From: Artemia franciscana
Lineage: Eukaryota > Arthropoda > Branchiopoda > Anostraca > Artemiidae
Direction: 5' to 3'
Assembly (NCBI RefSeq): GCF_032884065.1
Contig: NC_088865.1
Location: forward strand, 48,934,176-48,998,175
DNA length: 64,000 bases
The position numbers and the translations under genes were made by a program. Position 1 is the first letter of the stretch. The number at the start of each line of letters is the position of its first letter. Shown piece by piece: positions 48,613-60,244 of the stretch. The notes beneath the pieces are model-generated. The model had not been told where the DNA came from, ran no database searches, and saw only the letters and a program-made list of their open reading frames with translations.

Positions 48613-50051
48613 CCAATGAATTGGTACTACCGAAGAAGATCCTCATGTATTCTTTTAGAAGCACTTTTTTAATTCGCATGTTGAAATTTTTCTGTCAAAC
48701 TGGATATAATATAAGTCATATTTTTTTAAGTTTTAGTTTGATTTTGTGACAAGATAGCAATTTGTAATTTGGTCCATTAAGTTTGTTTGGTTAAGATTAG
48801 ATCATTTTAACAAATCTATTTTATGCCAAATAAAAAGGTGCTTTCGTGCGACAAATGTGACCTAATGGTTAAAAAAAATGGAAAGGTTTTTGAATAGGAA
48901 AAAAATTAATGGGAGAATTTTAAAATAGTTCTTGTGCAATGAACATGGTCATTCTTGTAATTTGACTCATTTAATGAAAAGATAAATTTCCTTGAGAAAT
49001 TACTGGTAGCTATAGTGGATGTATCGAGCCTACTAAGAATCAAAGAAGGGGCCTTGTATTTGCGGTATTTTCAAAGGAGGTATTTAAGTTTTGATGAAAG
49101 TTGGTTCTGTAGCCCTTGCCCTCAAACTCATTGCGCTGAAAGATGGGCTCATTCCCTCAAGAGGTGTTTTAGCCAGTGAAAAATTACTAAAACATTGCAT
49201 ACCCTATTTGACATTACAGGCTTACTAATACTTTTGCTTGTTTTATTAATCCTCAGCGAGTAGAACTTCTTCTAAAAAATAATTTTCCTTAAAAATCGCA
49301 TTGGAGCATAGTGTTAATCTTGCTATTAAATAATAGACATTCAAAAAAAGAAAGTTTTTGCAAGGGATACTAATTTCAAATTAGACGAATTGTAATCTAC
49401 ATTTTTAGAAGTATTTTCAATTCTCTCATTAAATTTATCTTATCCCACCGTACTCGGACTAAAATTTTCTTTTCTTACTTTTAAGTTTGAAATCAGTTTT
49501 GTCGCACAATTGACACCAATTAAAGTTATTTCATAGTTAAACTTGCCTGTGAACATAATACAAAACATGATACAAATTTAAAGACCGTCTTGTTTTAGTT
49601 AGTTAATTTTAAATAAAAAAAGGTTTGTGCTATATTTAACAAAAGCTTTAAAAGAAAGTTGACGATTAGATAATAAAAAGTTATTTGCATAATATACATA
49701 GACTCTGCAATGAAAAATTAAGGCCCTTATCAAGTAATCTGTTCAAATGTGATAATGTTGGCTATACCTTCGTAATCTTCAACTTGCACGAAATATTTAA
49801 CTGTACCCAAAACTTAAGAGTATATTTAGCAATTTCTTATTTTTTCCATATTTCCGAATATAGCACACACATTGTCTTAAGCAGTCTTTGGGCTAGAGCT
49901 ACTTTAATATTCTTGTGGCCGAACCAATTTTTGGTACATGTATGATATAGCCCCGACCTAATATTTTTCATTTAAGTAGAACCTGTTTCTCTGACGCTCA
50001 GTCCTAATGAAATATACCTAAGTATGATAACAATATAAGTCTTTATAGACG

Positions 50052-50934
50052 AATTTGGGCTACATATTTGCACAATAGGGGGTGGGGTAGGGATAAAATT
50101 ATAGTGGGTCTGCAAGCCTGATGTGTTAGGCACAATTATTCTGTATATTATGTATAAAAAACTTTTTGCTAACTTCACACTGTCCAAATGCTTTTAACCC
50201 TAATTTGCAAATGCATTGCCCAAATTATAAATTTCCCGTTTGTTCTGTCCCTTCTCTTTGCTTTGATTCACGCTAAGCTGAAAGAAACTAACAAAAAAAA
50301 AACCGTTTCTATAATGAGTCAATGAATTAACAACTTGAGCGGTAAGGGGTATATCATACAATTACCCAATTTTCTTCTCCCCTGTCCCACAAGCTTAGTG
50401 CAACTCTTCATGTGCAAGCACTGGACGGAAATTCATTAATCTTGCTTTCTAACTCCCTGATAATCTTACTCTTTTTCTTTCTATTCTCACCTTTTAATCT
50501 CACTAATTAAGGGTCATACAATAGTATCAATTATTTTTATTTTTATTTTAATGCATTCTAATATCGAGCTATAAAGCTTTACGAAAATCGTCCTATTTTG
50601 AATTTATGTGGAGTAAAGTTCATGAAGGTACTTGTATGATATAGCCCCTACCACTCAAGTTGTTCATTATAGAACCGGTTTTTTGTTACTTTCTTTCAGC
50701 TTAGCGTGAGACAAGACAAAGAGAATTGACAGAATAAATGGGAAACATATAATTTGGGCTACATATTTGCACATTAGGGGGGGGAGGGAGGATAAAGCCT
50801 TTGAACAGTTTGAAGTTAGAAAACAATTACTACTACATAATATGCAGAATAATTGTACCTAACATATTAGACATGCAGACCCACTATACTTTACCCCCCC
50901 ACCCCCTAATGTGCAAATATATAGTCCAAATTTT
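50052..50934. mobile_element. family-C long inverted repeat, arms about 300 bp
   Basis: The arm 50052-50360 is the reverse complement of 50632-50934 along most of its length. It starts AATTTGGGCTACATATTTGC and includes AGTGGGTCTGCA, AATTATTCTG, CACGCTAAGCTGAAAGAAA and an ACCGGTTCTATAATGA-like segment. The spacer is about 270 bp and non-coding. Single arms recur at 10340 and 13870, and a mini version lies at 57578. It is a foldback or MITE-type element. Confidence 0.85.
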
Positions 50935-53654
50935 GTTTCTGAAGTATTATATTTTTATCATACATAGGTATATTTCACTGTAATGTAAAGTTTTAAGTTT
51001 ATGTGAAGTAAATTTCATGAATTTCAGTATATAGATGAATGTAGAACGGTTTATGTGTGTGACGCATGATGTTATGCCTTTTTAATCCCTAAAATTACAC
51101 TCAAATGTTGGTAAGCCGAAAGCAAAAGGGCTTCTCTGACACTTCCCCAATTTCCCAAGGAACATAAGTACATTTTTAAGTTTTTTTAGATTTTGTTTTC
51201 ATGAATTTAAAGAAAAACAAGATAAAAAAAATCAAGTTTGGAGTTTATGTTCATGATAAAATATTCAAAAATTGTGGGCTGTTGCTGAATAAGAATATTT
51301 CATTTCGGCGTAAAATAAATGAAATTATTTTAAGTACTCTTTAACGGGAAATAGAAATTGGAAAAAGGGGTGTCCAATTTCCATCTTCCTTTCCTCCAAT
51401 GAAAAGGTTTCGCCTCTGCAAGTGTTTATGGTCAATGAAAACTCGCCAGACATTAGAAAAATTAATAAAACTTTTTTATGTTCTAAATAAAAGTAGTAGT
51501 TACACCCTTTTGTTTCTTAGTAAGCATTGTTATTTCTTAAGCAGGTCTACCCAAGGTAAAATTTTTAGAGTACCCTATGTGAGAAAGTTTAGCTAAGAAT
51601 GTTGCTCTAACATAACATAAACAATCAAGTTTTGAATTTCAGGCTTTAGTTTAAGGGCTATTTATTGGCTGCTAATAACACTTTGTAGCGTAATTTAGGG
51701 AAATTTGGTTTTAAAGTCTGGTTGCAAAAAAACCAAACTACAAGAAATCTGCACCTTATTTGAAAAAAAAAATATGGGAATGGTTAAGTTAGGTTGGCCT
51801 TATTCATTGTAGTTTAGCCTGTAAATATTTTTGTTCTGATGAGCGGAAACATTGATCATTTTTTGTGAAATAGAAAAGAAAAATTGGAATGAATACATAA
51901 AAATGAAAGAGGTCTAGTCAAAATGTGACTGAACGTCTGAAAGACGTAACTTCTTTTTTGTTTATATATGAAGCATCTCTGAGGATCAAACAGAAAATAA
52001 ATATATTAATGGTCAGGAGAGTACAATTACCCAAAAAACCAAACCACATAACGATGGCTAAAGAAAATAATTACCAGGCTATTGATTTATGGATAGGCTT
52101 AGGGATCTAGGGATACGGATAGGTGAAAGCCACATCGACTGTTACAGCTGAAAAGACGCTATGCTACATTACATCAACTTGAGGAAACATTTGGATCGAT
52201 TCGTGATGCAAGAAAGATTTTTCTAAGTAGGTGAATCTGTTTCATAACTTCAATATGCTGTAACTAAAATTACTTTTCTATTATTGACTAAGGCTCAATT
52301 AAGAAAGGGAAACTTTGAAAGGAATACTGTGCAGCTTTCCTTCAAGGGTGATACAGACTTTAAATTGAGTCTTTCTAAAGCAAAATCGGAGACTTCATGC
52401 TATGAAAGTAAGAACTACATTCGTTAAAGAAGAAGTAAGTTTTATTCAAGTTAGGATATTTCAGACTTTCTAAATTTAAAAGATTATAGTGATGTAGGGG
52501 TAGTGGACTCATTCTTGGACAGCGTCCAAAGTGGTTGAACTATCAACCAAGGAAGTTCAAGTTTCTGACCAACCAGATCCAAGCTCCACAGATGTTTGTT
52601 CCAAGAGTGAATCTAGCAATTGAAACCCACTTAAAACTACAAATATTTATAAATCTCCTATTAAAGTCTTTCTCATATTTTCTGATAAAGCATATAATAT
52701 TTTAATCTATTAATTTTTTTAATATATAAAATAGCTTAATTTGAGTCCGTCCTAAGCTCCTGTAAAGCGCGGTGATTTGAGCCAGTCTTGAACCCTTAAC
52801 CCTTGTAAAGCACGGGCCCAGAAATACCAAACCTTTACTCCTTCTTGCTTGTCTCTGTAGCCCTGTGCTGCCTAATCTTAGGCTCAATCCTTTGAAAAAT
52901 TGTTTTATGTCTTTTAGAAAGGAGGAGGCTAGGAGTTTGAAAACATGAATAGTGGCACTAACTTGGGTTTTACATCCCTTCCAGAAAGTTTTTTTCTGCT
53001 TAGTTTCACTACGACTTTCATTTCTAGATAACAGAGGTGCGAAATTTTTTCAGATAGCTTAGGGATAGAACCATCTCCGAAATTAACATCTGGGGGGCAA
53101 AAACACATTGATCAAACCCTCATGCTGTAGTCGGGGTTAACTTAATATGGTAGCTCCATTCCAAGAAAAAAAAATATGCTGACTTCTATGTGACTTTTCT
53201 CATGCTTAAGAAGTCATTATCCATCGAAAATACCAGCCTTTCGACCAGAAAAAAGCAGTTCATATTGGTAGAGGTCTGTAAAATAAACAAGAAAAACAAG
53301 AAAAAAACGTGGGTCACTCTTTTGTTTTTAAGTATGAGCGGGCATCCACCAAAGGTGAAAATTCTATGATTTTTATTGTTATCTTATGCATTTGATTATA
53401 GACAACCTACCTTACGTATTGTTGAATTGACAAATTTACTTCAAATTGACTTTATTTGTGTTTAGTTAACCAGATTGACTTAAAAATACCTACTATTTAA
53501 CATTCACAGCCTATAATGTTTTTTATCACTCTCCGACACTAACTATTATCTGCAAAGAAAATTGAAAAACTATATCCAAAACTTTGGCCCTAAAATCTAA
53601 ACAAAATATAAATAAAATGGATTCGCTACTAGTCGAATAGCGGAGGAAACAATA

Positions 53655-53725
53655 CCGCTAATACTACCAGTAAAATCTCATTGTAGCACCGTACCGCATG
53701 AGGCCAACTCAGATGTACACACGAC
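53655..53725 (-). mobile_element. diverged LINE 3' end
   Basis: CTAATACTACCAGTAAAATC, then GTAGCACCGTACCGCATGAG and GCCAACTCAGATGTACACAC align with the 3' ends at 19855 and 48530, with many substitutions. It is an older copy of the same family. Confidence 0.5.
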
Positions 53726-54596
53726 CCCCCTCTAAGGTTCCAAACTTCACCATATACTCCTTGCTATGAGCATACTTTCTATTCGCCCTAGGCGGTTCAC
53801 AGCAGAGCTCGTAAGGCTGGGACAGTGCGAAAACACAGTAAAAACATCAACATGTCAACATAATAATGATTCCAAAATTTAACTGAGCAAAGAAAAAAAA
53901 AAAAACTCTGGAAAGAGAAGTAACAAGGTGAAGTTATTAAATAAATATCGGGCAGGAGGGGCATTGGATGCCATCCCAAACACAGGGACGCAAAAACAAA
54001 ACACACAAAGAAGAAGATCAAATAATTAAATTTTCCATCATCAATGGTGAATAATCAAAATTTTAGCAAACAATCTTTAATATTTGCTTTTTATAATTTA
54101 GCTGAGATTATTGGGATTGATCAAACAGAATTTTGTCATTCAGCTTATAATTGTTTGCAACGAAGAGTATTTGGTACCTAATCGAAAACTAAATAATTTT
54201 TAACGAATTATTGTTTTTGATATAATCAAGTAACACATTTTTATGTTGTTGTTGTTATTTTGTTTTCTTTTTTCTTCTTCGCCCTTTTTTCCAGTTCTTC
54301 TGTTTGATTTTAGTGCTATTATTTAATGTAATGTTTAGTCTCCCACTCCCACAGGCCAAAGAGCTTTTGTGGTGGTCTACAGCTTTGCATTTTTTTCTAT
54401 GTTTTCTTTAAACAAATTGATTGGCTGATAGATTGATTGACTAGAAAAAAGAGAGCAATCTACAGATTGATAATTTTAGGCTCTTTTTCTAAAGTTAAGG
54501 TCATGTTTTTGACGGTTTATATCTGATGGTCCAATATATAGCCTTAGGCTGTATACAGAACTAACATTGATTAAGAATTACGTCATTAGATTGCTT

Positions 54597-55301
54597 GGTA
54601 CTTGTGTATTATCCAGAACACTCTCAATAAGTGAAGTTAGGTTCTTTCGTGAAACAAACTACGATGCAGGTACATTTTAATGAAATATTTTATATATAGA
54701 GGTGATTAGGTTAGGTCAAGTTAGGTATTTGATATAATGCACCCCCCCCCCCTAGTGTGCAAATATATAGCCCAAACTTTTGATAAAGCTAACGAAATAA
54801 AACAAAATATGATGAAAATATAATACTTTATTTGGAAAATTGTAAAATTACAACTTAGAATTATGTACCCAGAACGCAGAAATGTCGTTAAGAATCACGT
54901 TAAAAGGAGGTCTTCCTTCTGTCTTTGCTGCCGCCCGCCACATGATCTCTAATAAGTATGATCGCAAATGATGGCGGGATGTTCCTCGGTGCCTTGTGGG
55001 CAACAGCCCCTTATCCTGGAAAAATATAATTGCCTCTTTTTCGGTCTTTGGCAAATCCCACGTCTTCATTTCAAAATCCATGCTCAGAAATCATCTTCTA
55101 TGACTATGCGTAGCAAAATAAATTGAGTTTTGTCTTTGTGGCTATGAAACCTGATTTTCTCAGCAAAATTCTTGAGTGTGTTCTGAATTGAATAATGAAC
55201 AAGTACCAAATATTTTATTAAAATCTACCTGCATCGTAGTTTGTTTTACGAAAGAACCTAAATTTACTTATTGAGTGTGTTCTGAATAATACACAAGTAC
55301 T
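54597..55301. mobile_element. Merlin-like DNA transposon relic, 705 bp
   Basis: Terminal inverted repeats of about 95 bp (54597-54692 and 55207-55301) start GGTACTTGTGTATTATCCAG and share CTACGATGCAGGTA inward. The flanks GATTGCTT (54589-54596) and GATTCCTT (55302-55309) match at 7 of 8, an old 8-bp target duplication. It encloses a broken transposase N-terminus on the minus strand (54848-55081). A second partial copy of the right end lies at 55170-55208. It belongs to the same family as 24437-24771. Confidence 0.75.
54848..55081 (-). pseudogene. ISXO2-like/Merlin transposase N-terminus, broken
   Basis: The 77-codon frame starts MDFEMKTWDLPKTEKEAIIF and continues FQDKGLLPTRH. This resembles the N-terminal segment that precedes the zinc-binding motif of ISXO2-like (Merlin) transposases, where an aromatic residue, LPKTE, EAI.FF and KG.LP are typical from memory. 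After that the expected cysteine pairs are not found in this frame, and shifted frames show only traces of them, so frameshifts are likely. No DDE catalytic core is present. Its position between 95-bp inverted repeats with 8-bp flanking duplications supports the assignment. Confidence 0.5.
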
Positions 55302-55309
55302 GATTCCTT

Positions 55310-55820
55310 ACTTTATGATTCTTGTCAACATAACATTTATTACCCTGACAATAGCCCCTCCCCCACTGATAGACTCATGCCCTAATAAAATACTTATTTG
55401 TTATTCTTTCCGTTGTCTGATCTGTTGTAAAACTGGTTACCCTGTGTAGACTTCAGATGCAGTGGCATTGGTATAAATTGAAGTGATGAAAAAGTATTTG
55501 CCCTAGTGATAAAAAGAACAAAAAACGAAGGCTAGATTATAGCTAGTATAGCATCTTTTGATTCTAAAAATACAGTGTAACTCCGGGAAATTGTAACGTC
55601 GATTCAATGTCCTTTGTGCCAGTAATAGCTCTGGAGGATCTTCATCCTTTTTATCCGAGTTGACTGTGAAAGCTCACCAAAGAAATTGCAGAATCTGTAT
55701 GTGCTTGCCCGCTTTGCCATCTTCATTAGCTTTGTCTTTCTCTTAAAGCGGAATCTAGTTACATGAAAATCTTTTCATACCGGTAATTTTTTAAAATTAA
55801 AAAGCGTGGTTTTTCGACTA
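55310..55820 (+). promoter_or_regulatory. TRAP1: TRAP1 upstream region
   Basis: About 510 bp between the Merlin-like element and the TRAP1 ATG. CpG is ordinary here (CTCCGGGAAATTGTAACGTC, CCGCTTTGCC, AAGCGGAATC), in contrast to the CpG-free sequence after exon 1. I see no clear TATA box or heat-shock element. The promoter and 5' leader presumably lie here, limited on the left by the transposon. Confidence 0.45.
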
Positions 55821-55911
55821 ATGGCTTCAAGGAGGGTGTTTCTCAGTTTTCTCAAAAATAAAAACTACTGGAAAAATCCAGCAAGAGTTTTACGACATGG
55901 AAATTATCTCA
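55821..55911 (+). CDS. TRAP1: TRAP1 exon 1: mitochondrial presequence
   Basis: An ATG at 55821 (AATGG context) opens 30 codons ending in a splice donor, CTCA/GTAAGT (GT at 55912). The peptide starts MASRRVFLSFLKNKNYW and continues through NPARVLRH. It has many Arg and Lys, no acidic residue, and alternates hydrophobic and basic residues, as expected of a cleavable mitochondrial targeting sequence. The one base left over joins the exon at 62626 in phase, giving an Asn codon and an uninterrupted frame into the TRAP1 ATPase domain. It was found by searching for an in-phase presequence exon rather than by similarity, because presequences are not conserved. An extra exon between the two cannot be excluded. 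Confidence 0.65.
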
Positions 55912-56884
55912 GTAAGTAATTGTTTATTGTGGTTCTTCTGCCTGGTCGTACACTCTAATGCTCTACCCTAGACACAGGGTTACCACTCCTGGAGATTTAT
56001 CACTATTTCTAGTGATTTTTAAGCTGCCTGGTGATTTTCTTCTAGATAGTAATTTTGTTCTAAAAAGAATGATTATTTCCCTAAATCTTGTGATTTTCCA
56101 TGATATAGGCCTAGTGTGCAGATTTGCAATTCAATCAAATAAATCAAAAGCTACAGTAAGCCAATTAATAAAAAAAGAAGCAAAATAGTGATTCGTTATA
56201 GTTCCTAATATTTCGAGATTAGAATTTTTGCAAATATATCATCTTTGAAACTTTTGATTTCCCACCGTATGTCCATGTCAGATATAGACCCCAGAGCAGT
56301 ATCATTAAGGTAATAGGCAAACCTAGTTAATTGCAAACATGCTCTATACTTACTTATTCACATTGTTCAGGTCAAAATTTTGTCTTCATGTATAGCCTAT
56401 GGTTTTTTTCTCTGTAATCTATCAGTTCTAAATTAAATTTTCTTCTGTTAACATCTTTGAAAGTACAATGGATAAGGGATATGAAATAGGCCTACAACAT
56501 CTATATCTGCAAATAGAACAGAAATGGAGTCATAAAAAAAATAAGAAGGTATATATACATTGATTAGCCTATAATCTTCTGAATAAAAAAAAGAAAAAGA
56601 AATAATTGAATAAAAAATTAGACTTAGTGCTATTTATAATAGATAATATAACTAGATAGATCAAATCCAATGTAGTTTGATGATTGAAGTTGGTATAGAG
56701 TAAGAGAGAGACATCTACTCTGGGAATTGTCCAATGGTTTTAATCTTTACTTCTAATAGCTTATGCCTATCTACTCAAAACTCCAACAATTTTCCAAATT
56801 CTCTTATTTATAATTGAAACATTTAATAAGTGCAGGCAATGTCCTTTTTTGGATTCATGTGCTAACATATCCCAAAGTTTATAC

Positions 56885-57490
56885 TGTAAGAAGAGAGCAA
56901 CACAGCTCAATAGTTACCAAAACTGAGAAATTTAGATATCAATTTATATATCGTCAGCTTCTCATGTTGGTTTTAAATATTTAAGATTCATTAAGCTTAT
57001 TTTTACCCATAAAATGACACAAAACTGCAAAAATTTGCCTGATTTTCAAAAGAAGATTCACCCCCCTAAAAGTCAAAGAATTTTAATTATAATCACATCT
57101 TTAGATTCAGCATATCAGAGAACACTACTTTAAAGGTTTCAAGCCATTATCTGCAAAAATTTAGATTTTTTTTTCTAAAAGAAATCACAGATGTGTGTTA
57201 ATTTGTGTTTTCTTCCCAGTGGTGATTGTTTCAAACCAATGGTGCTAGAACATCAATAGAGGGCTCATTTGAATAGAAATTAAAATTTTTAGTGTCCCTT
57301 TTATTTGATCAAAAAGATTGAGTGGCTACTAGCACCCCTTCCATCTCCCTTTTTGCCCTCTAAACTGTTTGATCCAAAGTTTGAGATAGCTATTTTGTTT
57401 ATCTTAGTTGAAAGGCTCCAAAACTGTACCTTTAGATTTAACATGATTCCTACAACTGTGAGGATAGGTCTGGGGATGAAAGTATGCTAA
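56885..57490 (+). repeat. family-A repeat, old copy with CpG decay
   Basis: Follows the 11235-12130 copy: GTAAGAAGAGAGCAACACAG, CTCAATAGTTACCAAAACT, TTTAGATTCAGCATATCAGA, ACAGATGTGTGTTAATTTGT. Where the other copy has CG (GAGCGACCCGG, ACCGAAA, CAGCGTATC, ACGGATGCGTG, GATCGT), this one has CA or TG, or is otherwise changed. Confidence 0.75.
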
Positions 57491-57577
57491 TGATAATTTG
57501 CTAAGGATAATGTACAATCTGCAAAAGCCATTTTCACAGCCAAAAAGGCAAATAACAGGTGACAGAATTCACTGGAC

Positions 57578-57688
57578 TTTTATAATTTGGGCTATATATT
57601 TGCACATTACAGGGCTGAGGGTAAGGCTATGTTAATTACTTTACCCCCAAACCCCCCCTAATGTGCAAATATATAGCCCAAATTATAC
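57578..57688. mobile_element. family-C miniature element, 111 bp
   Basis: Near-perfect inverted repeats of about 28 bp: ATAATTTGGGCTATATATTT at the left and AAATATATAGCCCAAATTAT at the right, with a 50-bp spacer. The ends equal those of the 50052-50934 element. Confidence 0.8.
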
Positions 57689-58218
57689 TATTATATAAAC
57701 TAAAGTATTGTCTTTTACCATATTTTGGTATATTTCATTAGGATTAACCTAACTTCACATCTTGGGTGGGTTCCATATTATTTATGAGTACCTCTTTTTT
57801 TTTTATTAAAGAAGCAATAGGACCAATGCTCATTGAAATTTCTGAAGGGCAGGCAAATTTTTCCATAAAAATATAAAAAGGTGATGTTCAAAATTGTTGC
57901 TGGGTTCCCAGTAATTATACTAGCTCAACTATAGTAAAAAGAAAATAGTTTTTATACTTTTTGGGAAAAAAACTAGGGTTTTGGTTTGAGGGCAAGGGTT
58001 GTAAGTTATGCCCCTGGGGCATGTGAGTTTCTTATGGAAGGGATGGTTGTATAAACTTTAAAGGTGGTTCATTTGGTTAAAATTGGAAGCTCTAGTTCTC
58101 TTTTAAGAGTTGACAGTGATGGAGGTCAACTACCCCCTCCTCTACCCCTCTTTTCACCAAATGAATGTGATTGAAATTGTGTGATGGCAATTTCATTTAG
58201 AATAATCCAAAGAACTTT

Positions 58219-58545
58219 ATTACTGCTACTACTGTTCCTGCTACTACCACTACTACTATGATACAAGTACAATTAAGGCTACATGTATGAAGGTGAAAAT
58301 TTGACAGAAAATAGAGGGGGAATTTGAACAAAATCAAAACACACTATGCACATGCAGATTGTCAAAATGGCATATCTCAAAAACTGATTTGGGTATTAAG
58401 TTGAATACCTAAAGGGGAAGATTAATTAACAAAAAGGTAATATATTCATGACACTACTAACACTAATACCACTGCTACTTTTACTTATACATTACAATTT
58501 TATTAATGCTACTGCTGCTACTAAACTACTCCAACTACTACTTCA
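58219..58545. repeat. CTA/CTG triplet-rich patches
   Basis: Imperfect ACTACTACT and GCTACTACT runs at about 58219-58262 and 58440-58545 around ordinary sequence. They resemble the triplet tails of the LINE 3' ends, but no LINE body is attached. Confidence 0.55.
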
Positions 58546-58659
58546 AGGTTAGAGTATTAAGGTGAAAAAGGTGTCAAAAGCACATATCAACAATATTATT
58601 GGAATGGCTAGACTAAGTGTCTACAACTATGCTATCTATAAAAACCTTATATGCCCCAA

Positions 58660-59440
58660 GGGCATAACTTACAACCCTTACCCCGAGGGCTGTGGGGGAA
58701 TTTTCATCCTCAAAGACATAATTTCCAGAACTTTCAACTGTGTTGAACAGAATGCCTATATACTAATTTTGATCAGAAGTGTTTGGGGAAATGATGGGCA
58801 TGGAGGGAGGGAGCATTTGCCCTCTGATCACTTTTGATTATTAAAAGGGCACTAGCCCTGTCAATTTCCAATCAAATGAGTCCTTTTTGACGTTTCTATG
58901 GCAACACTTTCTATATAACCTTATGTACACCCAGGGCATAACTTACAATCCTTGCCCTGAGGGCTGTGGTGGGGTTGTCATCCTCAAAGACATAATTTCC
59001 AGACCTTTTGGCTACAGTGAACAAAATAATTATCTCAAAACTATAATTGGAAGTGTTTGGGGGAATGGTGGGTGTGGGAGGGGGGTAAGTTGCCCTCCAA
59101 ACACTTTTGACTATTGAAAAAGGCACTAGCACTTTCAATGTCCAATCAAATTAGCCCTTTTTGAAGTTTCTATGACAATACTTTCTGTAAAAAAAAACAT
59201 TATATGCCCCCAGGGCATAACTAACAACCCTTGCCCTAAGGGATGGGGGGGGGGTGTCATCCTCAAAGACATAATTTCTAGACCTTTCAACTATGTTGAA
59301 CAAAATGGCTATCACAAAATTTTCATTGGAAGTGTTTGTGGAAATGGTGGGCATTGGATTTGCCCTTTGATCACTTTCATTTATTAAAAAGTTCGCTAGT
59401 CCTCTTAATTTCTAATCAAATAAGCCCTTTTTGAAGTTTT
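58660..59440. repeat. three-copy tandem array, unit about 275 bp
   Basis: Units beginning GGGCATAACTTACAACC lie at 58660, 58934 and 59213. They contain CATCCTCAAAGACATAATTT and TTTGGGGGAATGGTGGGTGT-like segments in order. The unit resembles an internal piece of family A (compare 5470-5640, where ATAGTTATTAGGTTTTTCGA is in the same position). Open frames here are by-products. Confidence 0.8.
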
Positions 59441-59774
59441 TGCAACAACTACTTTGATACTAAGTGCCCTGATCTAAGAAAAAACAAATAAATAATACAT
59501 TGTGCTGACATTGTTCTTTACTTCTGCAGCACTTTTGTGGTGCCTATGATTACCTTAACTTGCACTTTAGAGTAAATTAATATCCATCTTGATCTGTGAA
59601 TTGCTCCATATATGATGATGTGGATGATCAAACATCAAATCCATCCCACTGGTACTTCTAGGAAACACCATTTCATTTGACATCTGGTAACTTCTTGAAA
59701 CCTTCATCATTGGGTGCTGAGACTGTTGTATTTGAGAGACTATTCCAGTGGTTTTCAAAGTATTTTGAAATAAT

Positions 59775-59910
59775 ACAGGCAAAGTTCTAGTTGAGGGACT
59801 TCTTGCTGTCTTAGAAAGTAGTTGAGTTAGGTGAATGTAAATTTCAGGAGCAAAAAAGTCATCAGAGGTCAGTACCCTTTGGAGAGGGAAGAGATGTAGT
59901 ATGACTTCAA
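59775..59910. repeat. family-E remnant
   Basis: GTTCTAGTTGAGGGACTTCT at the left resembles the start of family E, and AAGTCATCAGAGGTCAGTAC followed by GAGAGGGAAGAGATGTAGTA resembles its right arm. The centre and the terminal end are missing. It is followed by an A run. Confidence 0.5.
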
Positions 59911-60244
59911 AGTAAAAAAAAAAAAAAAAAACATATTTCAAACCTTTTTTAAAAAATAAGCTAGAATACAAGAATGATCATTTTAGATGATTTTCATCCA
60001 CTGGTTTGATTTCAGATGTATCTTTACTCTGAACTTTTTACTCTGTAATTGTTTTCAATCTCTAAAACAATTGTAGATGTGCAGATACACATTATATACA
60101 TGTTTTTACTGTTTAAGAGAGAAAGCTTGGGTTTCAACCAAACATTTTTACACAACATCAAGACTGCAAAAAGTACTTGTAACCATCATATACCAAATTG
60201 AATCTGGGTTTATCAGCTAGATAGAGTAATTTACCACTTGACTT

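Larger units (their letters stand above)
34648..55820. other. interval between divergent mam and TRAP1 coding starts
   Basis: About 21 kb with no gene recognised from protein sequence. It holds family-D, SINE and family-A copies (34.7-36.9 kb), a tandem array (38.2-39.1 kb), a gypsy relic (40.25-42.7 kb), a CpG-free block (41.7-47.76 kb) with nested elements, LINE ends (48.5 and 53.65 kb), a long inverted repeat (50.05-50.93 kb) and a Merlin-like element (54.6-55.3 kb). I see nothing recognisable in 36850-38225, 39115-40245, 47030-47760, 48620-49930 or 51000-53650. The interval may hide a transcribed gene (see the candidate at 47780-47990). Confidence 0.6.

Noticed and set aside
58562-59387. 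Open frames with CPEGCGG-like cysteine and glycine motifs in three tandem units
   Set aside because: They look like a small Cys-rich domain, but the units derive from a non-coding repeat (family A) and the frame is not kept between units.
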